A stretch of 64,000 nt of DNA from Pedobacter nanyangensis (GCF_003313505.1 NZ_QMHO01000005.1:247112-311111); one strand, 5' to 3'; counted from the stretch's first letter, positions 35,314 to 44,157 are shown. Translations and numbers: made by a program. The notes: a model not told the origin generated them from the letters alone.

Positions 35314-36348
35314 CTAGGATTGGGGTAGGATAATATAATTACGCCATTTGTTTAAAACCGCATCAAAATCTGCCGGCAAAGGAGCTTCAAACTCCATATA
35401 TTTTTGGGTGGTTGGGTGAATAAAGCCTAAGGTTTTTGCATGAAGTGCCTGTCTGGGCATCAGTTCAAAACAGTTGTTTACAAATTGCTTGTACTTAGAA
35501 AACGTTGTACCCTTTAATATCTTATCCCCGCCATAGGTGGCATCGTTAAAAAGTGGATGGCCTATATGTTTCATGTGTGCCCTGATCTGATGCGTACGGC
35601 CCGTTTCCAATTGGCAGCTCACTAAAGTTACGTAGTTTAAACGCTCCAATACCTCGTAGTTGGTTACCGACCATTTGCCTTTATCTTCATCATCATAAAC
35701 ATCCTGAATGATCCGATTTTTCAAGCTACGGCCAATATACCCTTCTATTCTGCCATCATTTTCAATATCTCCCCAAGCCAAAGCAATGTATTTACGCGTA
35801 ATGCTGTGGTCAAAAAACTGTTTCGCCAATTTAGTCATGGTGATTTCGTTTTTACTGATCAACAACAGACCTGAGGTGTCTTTATCGATACGATGTACCA
35901 AGCCAGGTCTACCATCATTACCAGGTAAAGTGGGCAATTGTTCAAAGTGATAAGCCAAGGCATTAACCAAGGTACCTGTATAATTATTATAACCCGGATG
36001 CACTACCATGCCAGCAGGCTTGTTCACAATCAACAAGTCATCATCTTCATAAACAATATCCAAAGGGATATTTTCTGGATAAACCTCGGTATCACGTGGT
36101 GGATGTGCATAAACAATGGAAATCTCATCCAAAGGCTTCACTTTATAGCTGGCCTTAATAATTTGTTTATTCACCAAAACATTTCCAGCATCAATGGCAT
36201 TTTGGATCCTATTTCTCGAAGCGTTTTCAATACGGTGCATCAAAAACTTGTCAATTCGCAATAGCGACTGTCCTTTATCAACTACAATATTAAAATGTTC
36301 AAATAAATCCTGTTCCTCTTCCTCTTGTCCTATTGCGAAATTTTCCAT
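35314..36348 (-). CDS. rluD: RluA/RluD-family pseudouridine synthase
   Basis: 344 residues from ATG at 36348; the longer frame to 36390 is rejected because it begins in the promoter. The S4 RNA-binding domain (about 20-85) contains RIDKFLMHRIENASRNRIQNAIDAG. The catalytic domain carries HRIDKDTSGLLLISKN with the catalytic aspartate, and GRTHQIRAHMKHIGHPLFND. RluD-type enzymes modify 23S rRNA helix 69; assignment to RluD rather than another RluA member rests on the S4 domain and length. The PabC-like gene follows with no gap. Confidence 0.9.
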   Translation of the reverse strand: MENFAIGQEEEEQDLFEHFNIVVDKGQSLLRIDKFLMHRIENASRNRIQNAIDAGNVLVNKQIIKASYKVKPLDEISIVYAHPPRDTEVYPENIPLDIVYEDDDLLIVNKPAGMVVHPGYNNYTGTLVNALAYHFEQLPTLPGNDGRPGLVHRIDKDTSGLLLISKNEITMTKLAKQFFDHSITRKYIALAWGDIENDGRIEGYIGRSLKNRIIQDVYDDEDKGKWSVTNYEVLERLNYVTLVSCQLETGRTHQIRAHMKHIGHPLFNDATYGGDKILKGTTFSKYKQFVNNCFELMPRQALHAKTLGFIHPTTQKYMEFEAPLPADFDAVLNKWRNYIILPQS

Positions 36349-36534
36349 GCTGCAAAAATAAATTATCGAAATGACATTATTTAAAAACAAATTGGCTTAT
36401 TTATTGTAGTGTAGGTGGAGAATTTAAGTGGTGCGTATGAAAAGCTTTACTCAAAACCTTAAGATTGTAATGAATTTTTTTCCATATTTAATTAGAAAAA
36501 TATATTTTCGTGTCTGAATATCAAACAAATAAAC

Positions 36535-37548
36535 ATGGAAAAAACATTTCGAGCGCTAAGAAACACTATTGTTCTTAGCGCTTTTTTATTGCCATTTAAT
36601 TTGATGGCGCAAGACGAAGTTGGGGGTGTATTTAAAGGAACCCCTGCTGATGCCGGAAAATTAGCCGGCGCCTACCTTTTACCTGCAACAACCGGATTTG
36701 GTTTAGGATTAAACTCCATGTGGTACAGTTCGGCCAAAGCAAAAAACTTCTTACGCTTTGACTTAAGAATTACCGCTTCTGGAGCTTTTGTTCCTTCAAA
36801 GGACAAAACATTTGACGTAACTAAATTGGGCCTTACTAGCATGGCTCCTGTAGGGGGATCAAATGTAAACACTCCAACAATTGCTGGTCCAGAGCAAGAT
36901 GGAACAAGAATGCAGGTTGGCAATGATCCTTCCAAGCAATTTAATTTGCCTGAGGGTATTGGCGTTGGCCTAGTACCGGCCCCTCAGGTACAACTTACGG
37001 TAGGTCTTCCGAAAAATATCGATGTATCCCTACGTTATAGCCCAACCATCGACTTGAGCGATTTTGGTAAAGTTGATCTTTTTGGTGTTGGCGCTAAAGT
37101 AGAGGTACTACCTTTAGTTTTGGGAAAAACCGGAAAAATACTTCCTTTTGACTTAGCGGTAGCTTTTGGTTACACTCAATTAAAGTGGAATATCCCGTTA
37201 GAAGTAGGGCAAAATCCTAATCCAAACCAAAATATCGACGTAAAATTAAAAGGTGTTAGTATTGATGCGATCATTTCAAAAAAAATAACCGTTTTTACTC
37301 CTTTTTTAAGTGTTGGCTATAACAAGTCAAACACCCATATCAGGGCTTTGGGAACTTACAGTTTTGATGATACGGACCCTAGCCAAACCTATACCAACCC
37401 TTTTGAAATTAAAAGAACTGACGTTAGCGGCATGAAAGCTTCTTTAGGTTTTCAGCTTCAATTGGCCTTCTTTAGGTTATATGGTTCATATACCCAAGCA
37501 AAATATAGCTACGCAAATGCTGGTATTGGTTTTGGAATAGGCAACTAA
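36535..37548 (+). CDS. DUF6588-like outer-membrane protein
   Basis: 337 residues with a signal peptide (residues 1-25, ending PFNLMAQ). The mature part shows regular alternating strands: TTGFGLGLNSMWYSSAKAKNFLRFDLRITASGAF, VGLPKNIDVSLRYSPTIDL, and a closing YSYANAGIGFGIGN with the aromatic-poor end seen in Bacteroidota barrels. The layout fits DUF6588, a beta-barrel family found in the phylum; function unknown. It ends in a good terminator. Confidence 0.7.
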   Translation: MEKTFRALRNTIVLSAFLLPFNLMAQDEVGGVFKGTPADAGKLAGAYLLPATTGFGLGLNSMWYSSAKAKNFLRFDLRITASGAFVPSKDKTFDVTKLGLTSMAPVGGSNVNTPTIAGPEQDGTRMQVGNDPSKQFNLPEGIGVGLVPAPQVQLTVGLPKNIDVSLRYSPTIDLSDFGKVDLFGVGAKVEVLPLVLGKTGKILPFDLAVAFGYTQLKWNIPLEVGQNPNPNQNIDVKLKGVSIDAIISKKITVFTPFLSVGYNKSNTHIRALGTYSFDDTDPSQTYTNPFEIKRTDVSGMKASLGFQLQLAFFRLYGSYTQAKYSYANAGIGFGIGN

Positions 37549-37564
37549 ATTTTTAAAAAAGCAT

Positions 37565-37596
37565 AAAAAAGCTTCTCTTTGGGGAAGCTTTTTTTA
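37565..37596 (+). terminator. Intrinsic terminator of the DUF6588-like gene
   Basis: AAAAAAGCTTC and GAAGCTTTTTTT form an 11-12 bp stem with a short loop. It ends 4 bases before the ATG of the next gene, which rules out the upstream TTG start for that gene. Confidence 0.9.
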
Positions 37597-37599
37597 TTT

Positions 37600-38463
37600 A
37601 TGCTATTGCCCAGTCCTATACATCAAGTTTCCTTTAGAGGGAAATCTCTTTTCGTTAAACGAGATGATTTGATCGATCCTTTTGTTTCTGGCAATAAATG
37701 GCGCAAGTTGAAGTATATCCTACAAGATGCTGCTCAAAAACACAAAAACCATCTCATTACTTTTGGGGGAACCTACTCCAATCATCTGCTCGCTACGGCC
37801 GCTGCTGCTGCAAAAAATCACTTACGAACAACCGCTTTTGTTAGGGGCGAAGAAGTAAACAACCCCGTGCTCTCCTTGTGCAAACTTTTTGGTATGCAGC
37901 TTCACTTCGTCGACAGGAAAAGTTACAAAAACAAAAAGGCGCTATTTGAACAGCATTATTCGGGTAATAACGATACCTATTTTATTGATGAGGGAGGGGC
38001 GAGCAAAGAAGCCACAAGAGGTTGCGCCGAAATTATTGATGAGCTGAAAGAGAATTTTGATTATATATTTTGTGCCGCCGGTACTGGCACCACTGCCGCA
38101 GGATTGCTAGAAGGTATCAACAAGCAGCAATTGCCAACGGAACTTCATGTAATCCCGGTATTGAAGGGTGGCGATTTTATGAAGGCAGAAATTGCAAATT
38201 ATGTAAACGACCTCTCCAAACTACGCCTACATTTCGATTATCATTTCGGCGGCTACGCCAAAACAACACCTGAACTAATTACTTTCATTAAAGATTTCAC
38301 CGGTAGCACGGGCATTTTGTTAGACCCAATTTATACCGGAAAAATGTGCTACGCCATATTTGATCTCATTGCAAAAGGAATCATCAAAAAAGAGGCAAAG
38401 ATTTTAATGCTACATACGGGCGGGCTCTTCGGAATTTTAGGGAAAATTGATGAATTTGGCTAA
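37600..38463 (+). CDS. PLP-dependent deaminase (ACC deaminase / D-cysteine desulfhydrase family)
   Basis: 287 residues from ATG at 37600. Fold-type II PLP enzyme: LFVKRDDLIDPFVSGNKWRKLKYIL carries the PLP lysine in the GNKWRK context. ITFGGTYSNHLLATAAAA binds the substrate carboxylate. CAAGTGTTAAGLLEGI is the phosphate-binding glycine loop. The family includes ACC deaminase and D-cysteine desulfhydrase. Its size (below the roughly 340 of true ACC deaminase) suggests a shortened member and an unsettled substrate. Confidence 0.82.
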   Translation: MLLPSPIHQVSFRGKSLFVKRDDLIDPFVSGNKWRKLKYILQDAAQKHKNHLITFGGTYSNHLLATAAAAAKNHLRTTAFVRGEEVNNPVLSLCKLFGMQLHFVDRKSYKNKKALFEQHYSGNNDTYFIDEGGASKEATRGCAEIIDELKENFDYIFCAAGTGTTAAGLLEGINKQQLPTELHVIPVLKGGDFMKAEIANYVNDLSKLRLHFDYHFGGYAKTTPELITFIKDFTGSTGILLDPIYTGKMCYAIFDLIAKGIIKKEAKILMLHTGGLFGILGKIDEFG

Positions 38464-38545
38464 ATCTCCTCAAAATATTTTTTCCACATTTTTTGATTAT
38501 TGTGGAAGTTTCAGACAAAAACCAACTTTAAACGTTTTAAACCTA

Positions 38546-38570
38546 GTTTTTGAACTCTGAGTTCAAAAAC
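38546..38570. promoter_or_regulatory. Perfect 25-bp palindrome upstream of lat
   Basis: Arms GTTTTTGAACTC and GAGTTCAAAAAC meet around a single T. It lies 8 bases before the predicted -33 box and 61 bases before the lat ATG, the position of an activator site; it is not a terminator because there is no loop. Confidence 0.75.
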
Positions 38571-38578
38571 CGCCTAAA

Positions 38579-38609
38579 TTTGATAGTTTAGCACATTTAT
38601 TTAAATTTG
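38579..38609 (+). promoter_or_regulatory. Bacteroidota promoter of lat
   Basis: -33 TTTG (38579-38582), 19-base spacer, -7 TAAATTTG (38602-38609), 22 bases before the ATG. Confidence 0.75.
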
Positions 38610-38631
38610 AGCTATACCAAAACTTAAATTT

Positions 38632-39963
38632 ATGTATAAACTAAGTGTCGCCCCTAGTGAGGTTCAACAAACTCTTAAAAAGCATATTCTAGCCGATGGT
38701 TACGATCTTACCTATGATATGGAAAAAAGTAACGGCGCCTATATCTACGATTCGAAATACGACCGCAAGTTGTTAGATTTCTTTACCTGTTTTGCTTCTG
38801 TTCCTTTGGGCTACAATCACCCAAAAATGGTAAATGATGAGGTATTTAAGCATAATTTATTATTGGCTGCGCTAGCCAACCCCTCCAATTCGGATGTTTA
38901 TACCCAGCAATACGCCGAATTTGTAAAAACTTTCTCTCGAGTAGGTATCCCAGATTATCTGCCCCATGCTTTTTTTATCGCCGGTGGAGCATTAGCCATA
39001 GAGAATGCGCTTAAAGTAGCCATGGATTGGAAAGTGCAGAAAAACTTCAAAAAGGGTTATCAGCAAGAAAAAGGCTTTAAAGTACTCCACTTTGAAAAAG
39101 CTTTTCACGGCCGCAGTGGTTATACCTTAAGCTTAACCAATACCTTACCAGATAAAACCAAATGGTTTGCCAAATTTGATTGGCCTAGAGTAAGCACTCC
39201 ACAAGTTAAATTCCCACTAAGTGGCGATAACTTAAGCGTTGCCCAAGAAACCGAAGCGGCCTCTATTGCTCAAATCAAACAAGCTTTCGCTGAAAATAAG
39301 GATGACATTTGTGCCATTATTATTGAACCAATCCAATCGGAAGGTGGAGATAACCATATCAGAGAAGAATTTTTAATCCAACTTCGCCAACTGGCTGATG
39401 AAAATGAAGCTTTTTTAATTTACGACGAAGTGCAAACCGGCGTGGGTTTAACTGGAAAATTCTGGTGTCACCAACATTTTAGCGAAAAAGCCAGACCAGA
39501 TATTGTTGCCTTTGGAAAGAAAATGCAAATCTGTGGTATTTTGGTGGGCAGCAAAGTTGACGAAGTGGAAGGAAATGTTTTCAATGTACCTTCCCGCATC
39601 AATTCTACCTGGGGCGGAAACCTAGTAGACATGGTACGTGCTACGCAAATCCTGAGTATTGTTGAGGAAGATCAGCTATGCGAAAATGCAGCAAAAGTGG
39701 GCCAATATTTACAGGAACAACTTCAGGCACTTGCCAACGAGCACGAAAAAATAAGCAATGTGCGTGGCCGAGGTTTATTGTGCTCTTTCGATTTCCCGGA
39801 AAAAGAAATGCGCAACAAGTTCATCGAAAAAGGCATGGCCAACAATGTCATGTTTTTAGGTTGTGGCAACCAAACCATTCGTTTTAGGCCAGCCCTATGC
39901 ATCGAAAAACAACATATCGATGAGGGAATGGAAGTAATGCGGAAAATATTGCCAACGATTTAA
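38632..39963 (+). CDS. lat: L-lysine 6-transaminase
   Basis: 443 residues, class III aminotransferase. The N-terminus (LDFFTCFASVPLGYNHPKM) and HAFFIAGGALAIENALKVAMDWKVQ are features of lysine-epsilon-aminotransferases, as is YDEVQTGVGLTGKFW with the aspartate-binding the PLP nitrogen. The PLP lysine is in IVAFGKKMQICG. It transfers the 6-amino group of lysine to 2-oxoglutarate, giving 2-aminoadipate 6-semialdehyde (piperideine-6-carboxylate). A clear promoter and a perfect palindrome precede it; a terminator follows, so it is a single-gene unit. Confidence 0.93.
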   Translation: MYKLSVAPSEVQQTLKKHILADGYDLTYDMEKSNGAYIYDSKYDRKLLDFFTCFASVPLGYNHPKMVNDEVFKHNLLLAALANPSNSDVYTQQYAEFVKTFSRVGIPDYLPHAFFIAGGALAIENALKVAMDWKVQKNFKKGYQQEKGFKVLHFEKAFHGRSGYTLSLTNTLPDKTKWFAKFDWPRVSTPQVKFPLSGDNLSVAQETEAASIAQIKQAFAENKDDICAIIIEPIQSEGGDNHIREEFLIQLRQLADENEAFLIYDEVQTGVGLTGKFWCHQHFSEKARPDIVAFGKKMQICGILVGSKVDEVEGNVFNVPSRINSTWGGNLVDMVRATQILSIVEEDQLCENAAKVGQYLQEQLQALANEHEKISNVRGRGLLCSFDFPEKEMRNKFIEKGMANNVMFLGCGNQTIRFRPALCIEKQHIDEGMEVMRKILPTI

Positions 39964-39973
39964 CCATAAAAAA

Positions 39974-40010
39974 CAAAAGGCTATTTAGGAGATTAGATAG
40001 CCTTTTGCTT
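39974..40010 (+). terminator. Intrinsic terminator of lat
   Basis: CAAAAGGCTAT and ATAGCCTTTTG form an 11-bp stem with a 12-base loop, then CTTTTCC. Confidence 0.85.
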
Positions 40011-40062
40011 TTCCTGACTTCCCAATAACAAAACAAGTTTCTATTTGAGCTAATTTCGGGAC

Positions 40063-40467
40063 ATGAAAAAAGTTGGCACTAAGTTTTTTATTGCAGTTTT
40101 AGTTATTTTCCTTGTTGGCTGGATGCTTAAAGATACTTTCACACAATCAGGCATTAAAGACCTGAAAGGTGGATTTAAAGAAATAGCCAGTTATCGAAAT
40201 GAAAACAATACAGGCCCCGTACAACGTATTTATGCGGTTACCGTAAAAGATACCGCAACTGCCCAATTACAACAATATGGCGATTTAATGCCACACACTA
40301 AATACGGCAACACCAAAGTTTACTATTTTTTAGAAGGTACAGCGGTGCCTGCCAAACTCTATCCAGGTGGTGTTAATTTTGATGCCAATTTCAATCAAAA
40401 TTGCTTTGCACTGTACGAAAAAAGTGCCATGGGAAATGTTGGGCTGGTCAAATGGCCGTTTAAATAA
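40063..40467 (+). CDS. Membrane-anchored small protein of unknown function
   Basis: 134 residues with one N-terminal helix (about 8-24, FFIAVLVIFLVGWML). The rest is a soluble domain with KGGFKEIASYRNENNTGPVQRIYAVTV, YYFLEGTAVP and CFALYEKSAMGNVGLVKW, consistent with a small alpha/beta fold on the periplasmic side. No family is recognised. The 296 bases downstream hold two dispersed repeats and no supported gene. Confidence 0.65.
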   Translation: MKKVGTKFFIAVLVIFLVGWMLKDTFTQSGIKDLKGGFKEIASYRNENNTGPVQRIYAVTVKDTATAQLQQYGDLMPHTKYGNTKVYYFLEGTAVPAKLYPGGVNFDANFNQNCFALYEKSAMGNVGLVKWPFK

Positions 40468-40491
40468 TTGAGTTTTTTGAACTATCTTAAA

Positions 40492-40556
40492 GATTGCTTC
40501 GCAAGCTCGCAATGACGAAAATAGTTGCGTCTTTGCGAGGAGTACGACGAAGCAAG
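40492..40556. repeat. Dispersed inverted repeat (GATTGCTTCGC...GCGAGG...GAAGCAA)
   Basis: ATTGCTTCGCAAGCTCGCAA is followed after about 20 bases by TTGCGAGGAGTACGACGAAG, a familiar palindromic intergenic repeat type seen in many bacterial genomes. Confidence 0.75.
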
Positions 40557-40672
40557 CACTAATAAATCCCTCCTCCTACCCCTCATAACTTTATAAAATG
40601 CCAAATGAGATGGCTTCCCCGAAGTATCGAAGCACGCTGCAAGCTAACAACGACATGACTATTTTCACCACC

Positions 40673-40755
40673 AGACTTACGAAGTTTCGAAACGGCGAAG
40701 CCCCCAACTTCGTCATTGAAAACAACAAATTGATTAAAGTTAACTTCGTAAGTCT
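40673..40755. repeat. Inverted repeat AGACTTACGAAGTT...AACTTCGTAAGTCT
   Basis: Perfect 14-base arms at 40673-40686 and 40742-40755 enclosing 55 bases that include a further GAAG/CTTC pairing. Confidence 0.85.
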
Positions 40756-40763
40756 AAAGAGGT

Positions 40764-42125
40764 TTAAACAAAGGCAGAAAAACCTGTAATCGCTCTACCC
40801 ACAATCAAGGTATTGATTTCCTTGGTACCCTCGTAAGAATAAATAGCCTCGGCATCAGCTACAAAACGAGCTACGTTATATTCCAACAAAATTCCATTGC
40901 CGCCCATTACTTCCCTTGCTTTGCTAACCACGTCCCTGGTACGAAGGGAGCAAAACACTTTGGCCAAAGAGGCATGTTCATCTTTAAGCAAACCTTGGTC
41001 CTGCAACTGTGATAAGCGAAAACAAAGTGTTTGCATCGCCGTTAAGTTCGACAGCATTTCGACCAAATGGTTTTGGATCAATTGAAAAGAAGCGATTGGC
41101 TTACCAAACTGTTTGCGGTTTCGGGTATAATCGAGCGCATTTTCATAAGCACCACGGGCGCACCCCACTGCCTGCCATGCTACTCCTGCCCTGGTCATTT
41201 GTAGAACCTTGGCCGTATCTTTAAATGAATTTGCATTTTGTAGACGATCGTTCTCCGGAATTTTACAATTGGTTAGGGTAATCAAACCATTCTGAACAAT
41301 TCTAAGGGCCATTTTATTTTCCATTTTTTCAACGGCAAACCCAGGGTTGTCCTTTTTAACAATAAATCCCTTAACGTCACCGCTATCTTCATCACGTGCC
41401 CATATAATCAAAATATCGGCGAATGTTGCGTTCCCTATCCATTTTTTCTGACCGTTCAACACCCATTCCTCACCAACTTTTTTACAGGTAGTGGTTAATC
41501 CGCCCGCTGCCGCTGAGCCTATTTCCGGCTCTGTTAAACCAAAGGCCCCAATTACTTCGAATTTTTGCATTAAAGGTAGCCATTGCCGCTTTTGCTCTTC
41601 AGATCCGCAGATATAGATCGACCCCATAGCCAAGCCACTTTGGACTCCAAAAAAGGTAGATAGCGAGGTATCTATACGGGCCATTTCCATCGCTAAAATA
41701 CCTTCCATCAAATTAGATTTTCCTGGACAGCCATAGCCTTTATAAGTTAAACCACAAATATTAAGTTCGGCAAGTTTAGGAATGATTTCGAAAGGAAACT
41801 CTGCCCTATTCCAGTAATGATTAACAATAGGCTTTACTTCTTTTTCCAGAAAAGTACGCACTTTCAATTGCAGCGCCCTGTCTTCTTCGTTAAGGGCTTC
41901 TTCGCCCAATTGATAAAAATCCCCTTCAATTGGAGGCAATTCCTTTTTACGAGAATTGCTGCCCATCATTTTCATCATCCCTTGAAGTTGCTTATCGTCG
42001 AGATTAGAAATGGTTTCCACCATTTTGGGCAGGTCAACTTTTTTGGAAAGTGCATCTAGTTTTTGAAAATCTACGCTTTTGAAAAGTTGATAGGCATTTT
42101 TTAAAGCGGAAAATAGGTTGGCCAT
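40764..42125 (-). CDS. Acyl-CoA dehydrogenase (glutaryl-CoA dehydrogenase-like)
   Basis: 453 residues. An N-terminal extension of about 70 residues (lysine- and leucine-rich, ending SRKKELPPIEGDF) precedes a full acyl-CoA dehydrogenase: N-terminal helical domain with CGLTYKGYGCPG, middle beta domain with GAFGLTEPEIGSAAAGGLTT, C-terminal domain with RKQFGKPIASFQLIQNHLV, and the catalytic glutamate in YSYEGTKEINTLIVGRAITG, the glutaryl-CoA type position. It oxidises an acyl-CoA to enoyl-CoA with FAD. Lysine breakdown (lat nearby) could supply such a substrate, but that link is only inferred. Confidence 0.88.
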   Translation of the reverse strand: MANLFSALKNAYQLFKSVDFQKLDALSKKVDLPKMVETISNLDDKQLQGMMKMMGSNSRKKELPPIEGDFYQLGEEALNEEDRALQLKVRTFLEKEVKPIVNHYWNRAEFPFEIIPKLAELNICGLTYKGYGCPGKSNLMEGILAMEMARIDTSLSTFFGVQSGLAMGSIYICGSEEQKRQWLPLMQKFEVIGAFGLTEPEIGSAAAGGLTTTCKKVGEEWVLNGQKKWIGNATFADILIIWARDEDSGDVKGFIVKKDNPGFAVEKMENKMALRIVQNGLITLTNCKIPENDRLQNANSFKDTAKVLQMTRAGVAWQAVGCARGAYENALDYTRNRKQFGKPIASFQLIQNHLVEMLSNLTAMQTLCFRLSQLQDQGLLKDEHASLAKVFCSLRTRDVVSKAREVMGGNGILLEYNVARFVADAEAIYSYEGTKEINTLIVGRAITGFSAFV

Positions 42126-42229
42126 GTTTTAAAGTTTAAAGTAGAAAAGTTAAAAGCCATAAATAGATGGCATAATTTACTAAACTTAAAACAAGAAATG
42201 GCCAAAATTGTTGGCTTTAGAGCATATTC

Positions 42230-42946
42230 CTATCGTAAATGGAACAGATTATCTACCCCTAAAAGTTTTCTAGAAGTGAACCCTTCACCATACTCAGCGC
42301 CAATATTTTTACCCATTTCCCTAGCTCTAGCTATTACTGATTGCAAAAATGCCGGGGTAGAGATATAGGTTTGTGGCTCGCTTTCATCAGGGCTATCAAA
42401 CTGGGTTTTAAAGGCTTTAATTGCCTCAATCTTTTGCTCCATTTGTGCGGAGATATCCACAATTATATCGGGTTTAATATAGGTGTCCTGAATATATTGC
42501 AAAACCAAGCGAGGTCTCCAAGGTTGTTGTGCATTACCTTCCAAATTAGTTTGCACTTTTCTAAGGCCTGAAAGGAAAATGGCGTCTTTAGCCAGCTCCG
42601 AAGCCCTTCCATGATCGGGATGACGATCATATAGTGCATTGGTGAGGATAATTTCAGGCTGGTATTTACGTATCATTTTTACCACCTCCAGCTGATGTGG
42701 TTCGTCATTTTTAAAGAAGCCGTCCCTAATTTTGATGTTTTCGCGAGCATGCAAGCCCATAATCTTAGAAGATGCTTCTGCTTCGGCAGCCCTGGTTTCA
42801 ATTGTTCCCCGCGTTCCTAATTCGCCCTGCGTAAAATCAACAATACCAACTTTTTTTCCTTGCGCAATATGTTTAATAATGGTTCCTGAACAACCTAACT
42901 CTGCATCATCGGGGTGAACGGCTAAGACCAATAAATCTAATTTCAT
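42230..42946 (-). CDS. bshB1: N-acetyl-alpha-D-glucosaminyl L-malate deacetylase (bacillithiol synthesis)
   Basis: 238 residues from ATG at 42946; a longer frame to 43021 is rejected. The LmbE/PIG-L fold shows AVHPDDAELGCSGT with the zinc ligands H-x-D-D, RHPDHGRASELAKDA, and the BshB1 tail GEGFTSRKLLGVDNLFHL. It deacetylates GlcNAc-malate before cysteine addition, a step of bacillithiol synthesis. It follows a glutathione-peroxidase-type gene by about 79 bases on the same strand, supporting a low-molecular-weight-thiol theme. Confidence 0.93.
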   Translation of the reverse strand: MKLDLLVLAVHPDDAELGCSGTIIKHIAQGKKVGIVDFTQGELGTRGTIETRAAEAEASSKIMGLHARENIKIRDGFFKNDEPHQLEVVKMIRKYQPEIILTNALYDRHPDHGRASELAKDAIFLSGLRKVQTNLEGNAQQPWRPRLVLQYIQDTYIKPDIIVDISAQMEQKIEAIKAFKTQFDSPDESEPQTYISTPAFLQSVIARAREMGKNIGAEYGEGFTSRKLLGVDNLFHLR

Positions 42947-43025
42947 ATGATTAATTTTGAATGAGTAAGTTTCGAATGAGTGAATGAAATCTATAATTCT
43001 ATCACTCAATGATGCTATCATTTTC

Positions 43026-43529
43026 TCATTGCTCGTTTAAAAGACGCTGAATTTTTTTCTTCACTTTAGAGGAAGTAGGCTTGGTAAAAGGATAAAAATA
43101 TTCTACCACTTCGCCTCTTTTGTTGACCAGATATTTATGAAAGTTCCAACGCGGTGTAGAAGTCAGGTTTCCGTTCAATTTTTTATCGGCCAGAAATTTA
43201 AACAAAGGATGCGCCTCTTTTCCTCTCACCATAATTTTATCAAACATGGGGAACTGCACGCCGTAATTCACTTGGCAAAAATCGTTGATCGCCGTTCCAT
43301 CTAAAGGTTCCTGTTTTCCAAAATCATTAGAAGGGAAACCTAATATTTCAAAATCCTGATCGGAAAATTCTTCTCTGATTTGCTGTAGATCTTTTAATTG
43401 GGGCGTGAAACCACAGCCAGATGCCGTGTTCACAATCAACAATACTTTACCGCTGTAATCGGCCAAGTTTTTTTCTGTTCCATTAATAAGACGGGCCTTA
43501 AATGGATACACTGTTGGTTTTAAATTCAT
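43026..43529 (-). CDS. Glutathione-peroxidase-family thiol peroxidase
   Basis: 167 residues from ATG at 43529. Catalytic Cys is in NTASGCGFTPQL (the U/C site), followed by the GPx signatures LGFPSNDFGKQEP and WNFHKYLV with the catalytic Gln/Trp. Bacterial members of this type normally use thioredoxin. In a bacillithiol producer they may be linked to that pool. No signal peptide, so cytoplasmic. It starts 10 bases after the DUF4294 gene stop. Confidence 0.92.
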   Translation of the reverse strand: MNLKPTVYPFKARLINGTEKNLADYSGKVLLIVNTASGCGFTPQLKDLQQIREEFSDQDFEILGFPSNDFGKQEPLDGTAINDFCQVNYGVQFPMFDKIMVRGKEAHPLFKFLADKKLNGNLTSTPRWNFHKYLVNKRGEVVEYFYPFTKPTSSKVKKKIQRLLNEQ

Positions 43530-43539
43530 TTTCTCAAAC

Positions 43540-44157
43540 TTACTGATAGTAGCCGGAGCCTCTGATAATGGATTCGATATCTCTATCTTCTTGCACACTG
43601 TAGGTGCTTTTTAAGTTGTGCCCTACCACCCTTGCCACCAGTTGGTACGAAAAAGCCGCAAATTTACCCTTTGTCTGCTTCACAATATCATACGTGGTTC
43701 GTCCTACCTCTCTATCAATTAATTTAGTTAATATTTGTCCCTGGGTAATGGTTAATTCCTTTATTTCGGTATTAAACATTTTTTTTATTTCATTGTCGCA
43801 TTCTTTAACCAAACGTTTCTGTTCCTTTTGATCGGCAACAACGGCCAGATCTCTTTCCAGTTTTTCGTACCTTCGTTTGGCAAAAATTGCATAAGGCATT
43901 ACTTTCAGCACATTATACCGTAATCTGTTATAAGCGGCCTGATCCTGAGGCGATTTCCAAATCCGCTGTCCAACAATCACCACTTCTTTCAACCCAATCC
44001 AAGGGATCATATATCCTCCGTCATTGGTAGCGGCCACCCTAATGGTATCGTTTTTGCCTAACTTAGGCCAAATAGCATTTGCCGTGCTGTCTTGAGCTTT
44101 AGCGCCAAAACCAGCAATGATGACAATTGAAAGAGCAAAAAAACGATAAAATTTCAT
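43540..44157 (-). CDS. DUF4294 exported protein
   Basis: 205 residues from ATG at 44157. The signal peptide (MKFYRFFALSIVIIAGFGAKAQ) precedes GGYMIPWIGLKEVVIVGQRIWKSPQDQAAYNRLRYNVLKVMPYA, the DUF4294 core; a helical tail ends in RDIESIIRGSGYYQ. The family is Bacteroidota-specific and of unknown role. Its stop is 10 bases before the GPx gene, so it heads a DUF4294-gpx-bshB1 operon. Confidence 0.88.
   Translation of the reverse strand: MKFYRFFALSIVIIAGFGAKAQDSTANAIWPKLGKNDTIRVAATNDGGYMIPWIGLKEVVIVGQRIWKSPQDQAAYNRLRYNVLKVMPYAIFAKRRYEKLERDLAVVADQKEQKRLVKECDNEIKKMFNTEIKELTITQGQILTKLIDREVGRTTYDIVKQTKGKFAAFSYQLVARVVGHNLKSTYSVQEDRDIESIIRGSGYYQ

Noticed and set aside
38482..38507. TTCCACA...TGTGGAA stem after the PLP-deaminase gene as a terminator
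   Set aside because: The stem is only 7 bp and no T run follows, so it does not meet the terminator criteria used for the other calls.
40598..40789. 63-codon + strand frame
   Set aside because: It crosses the perfect inverted repeat at 40673-40755 and overlaps the end of the acyl-CoA dehydrogenase gene; composition is that of the repeat.
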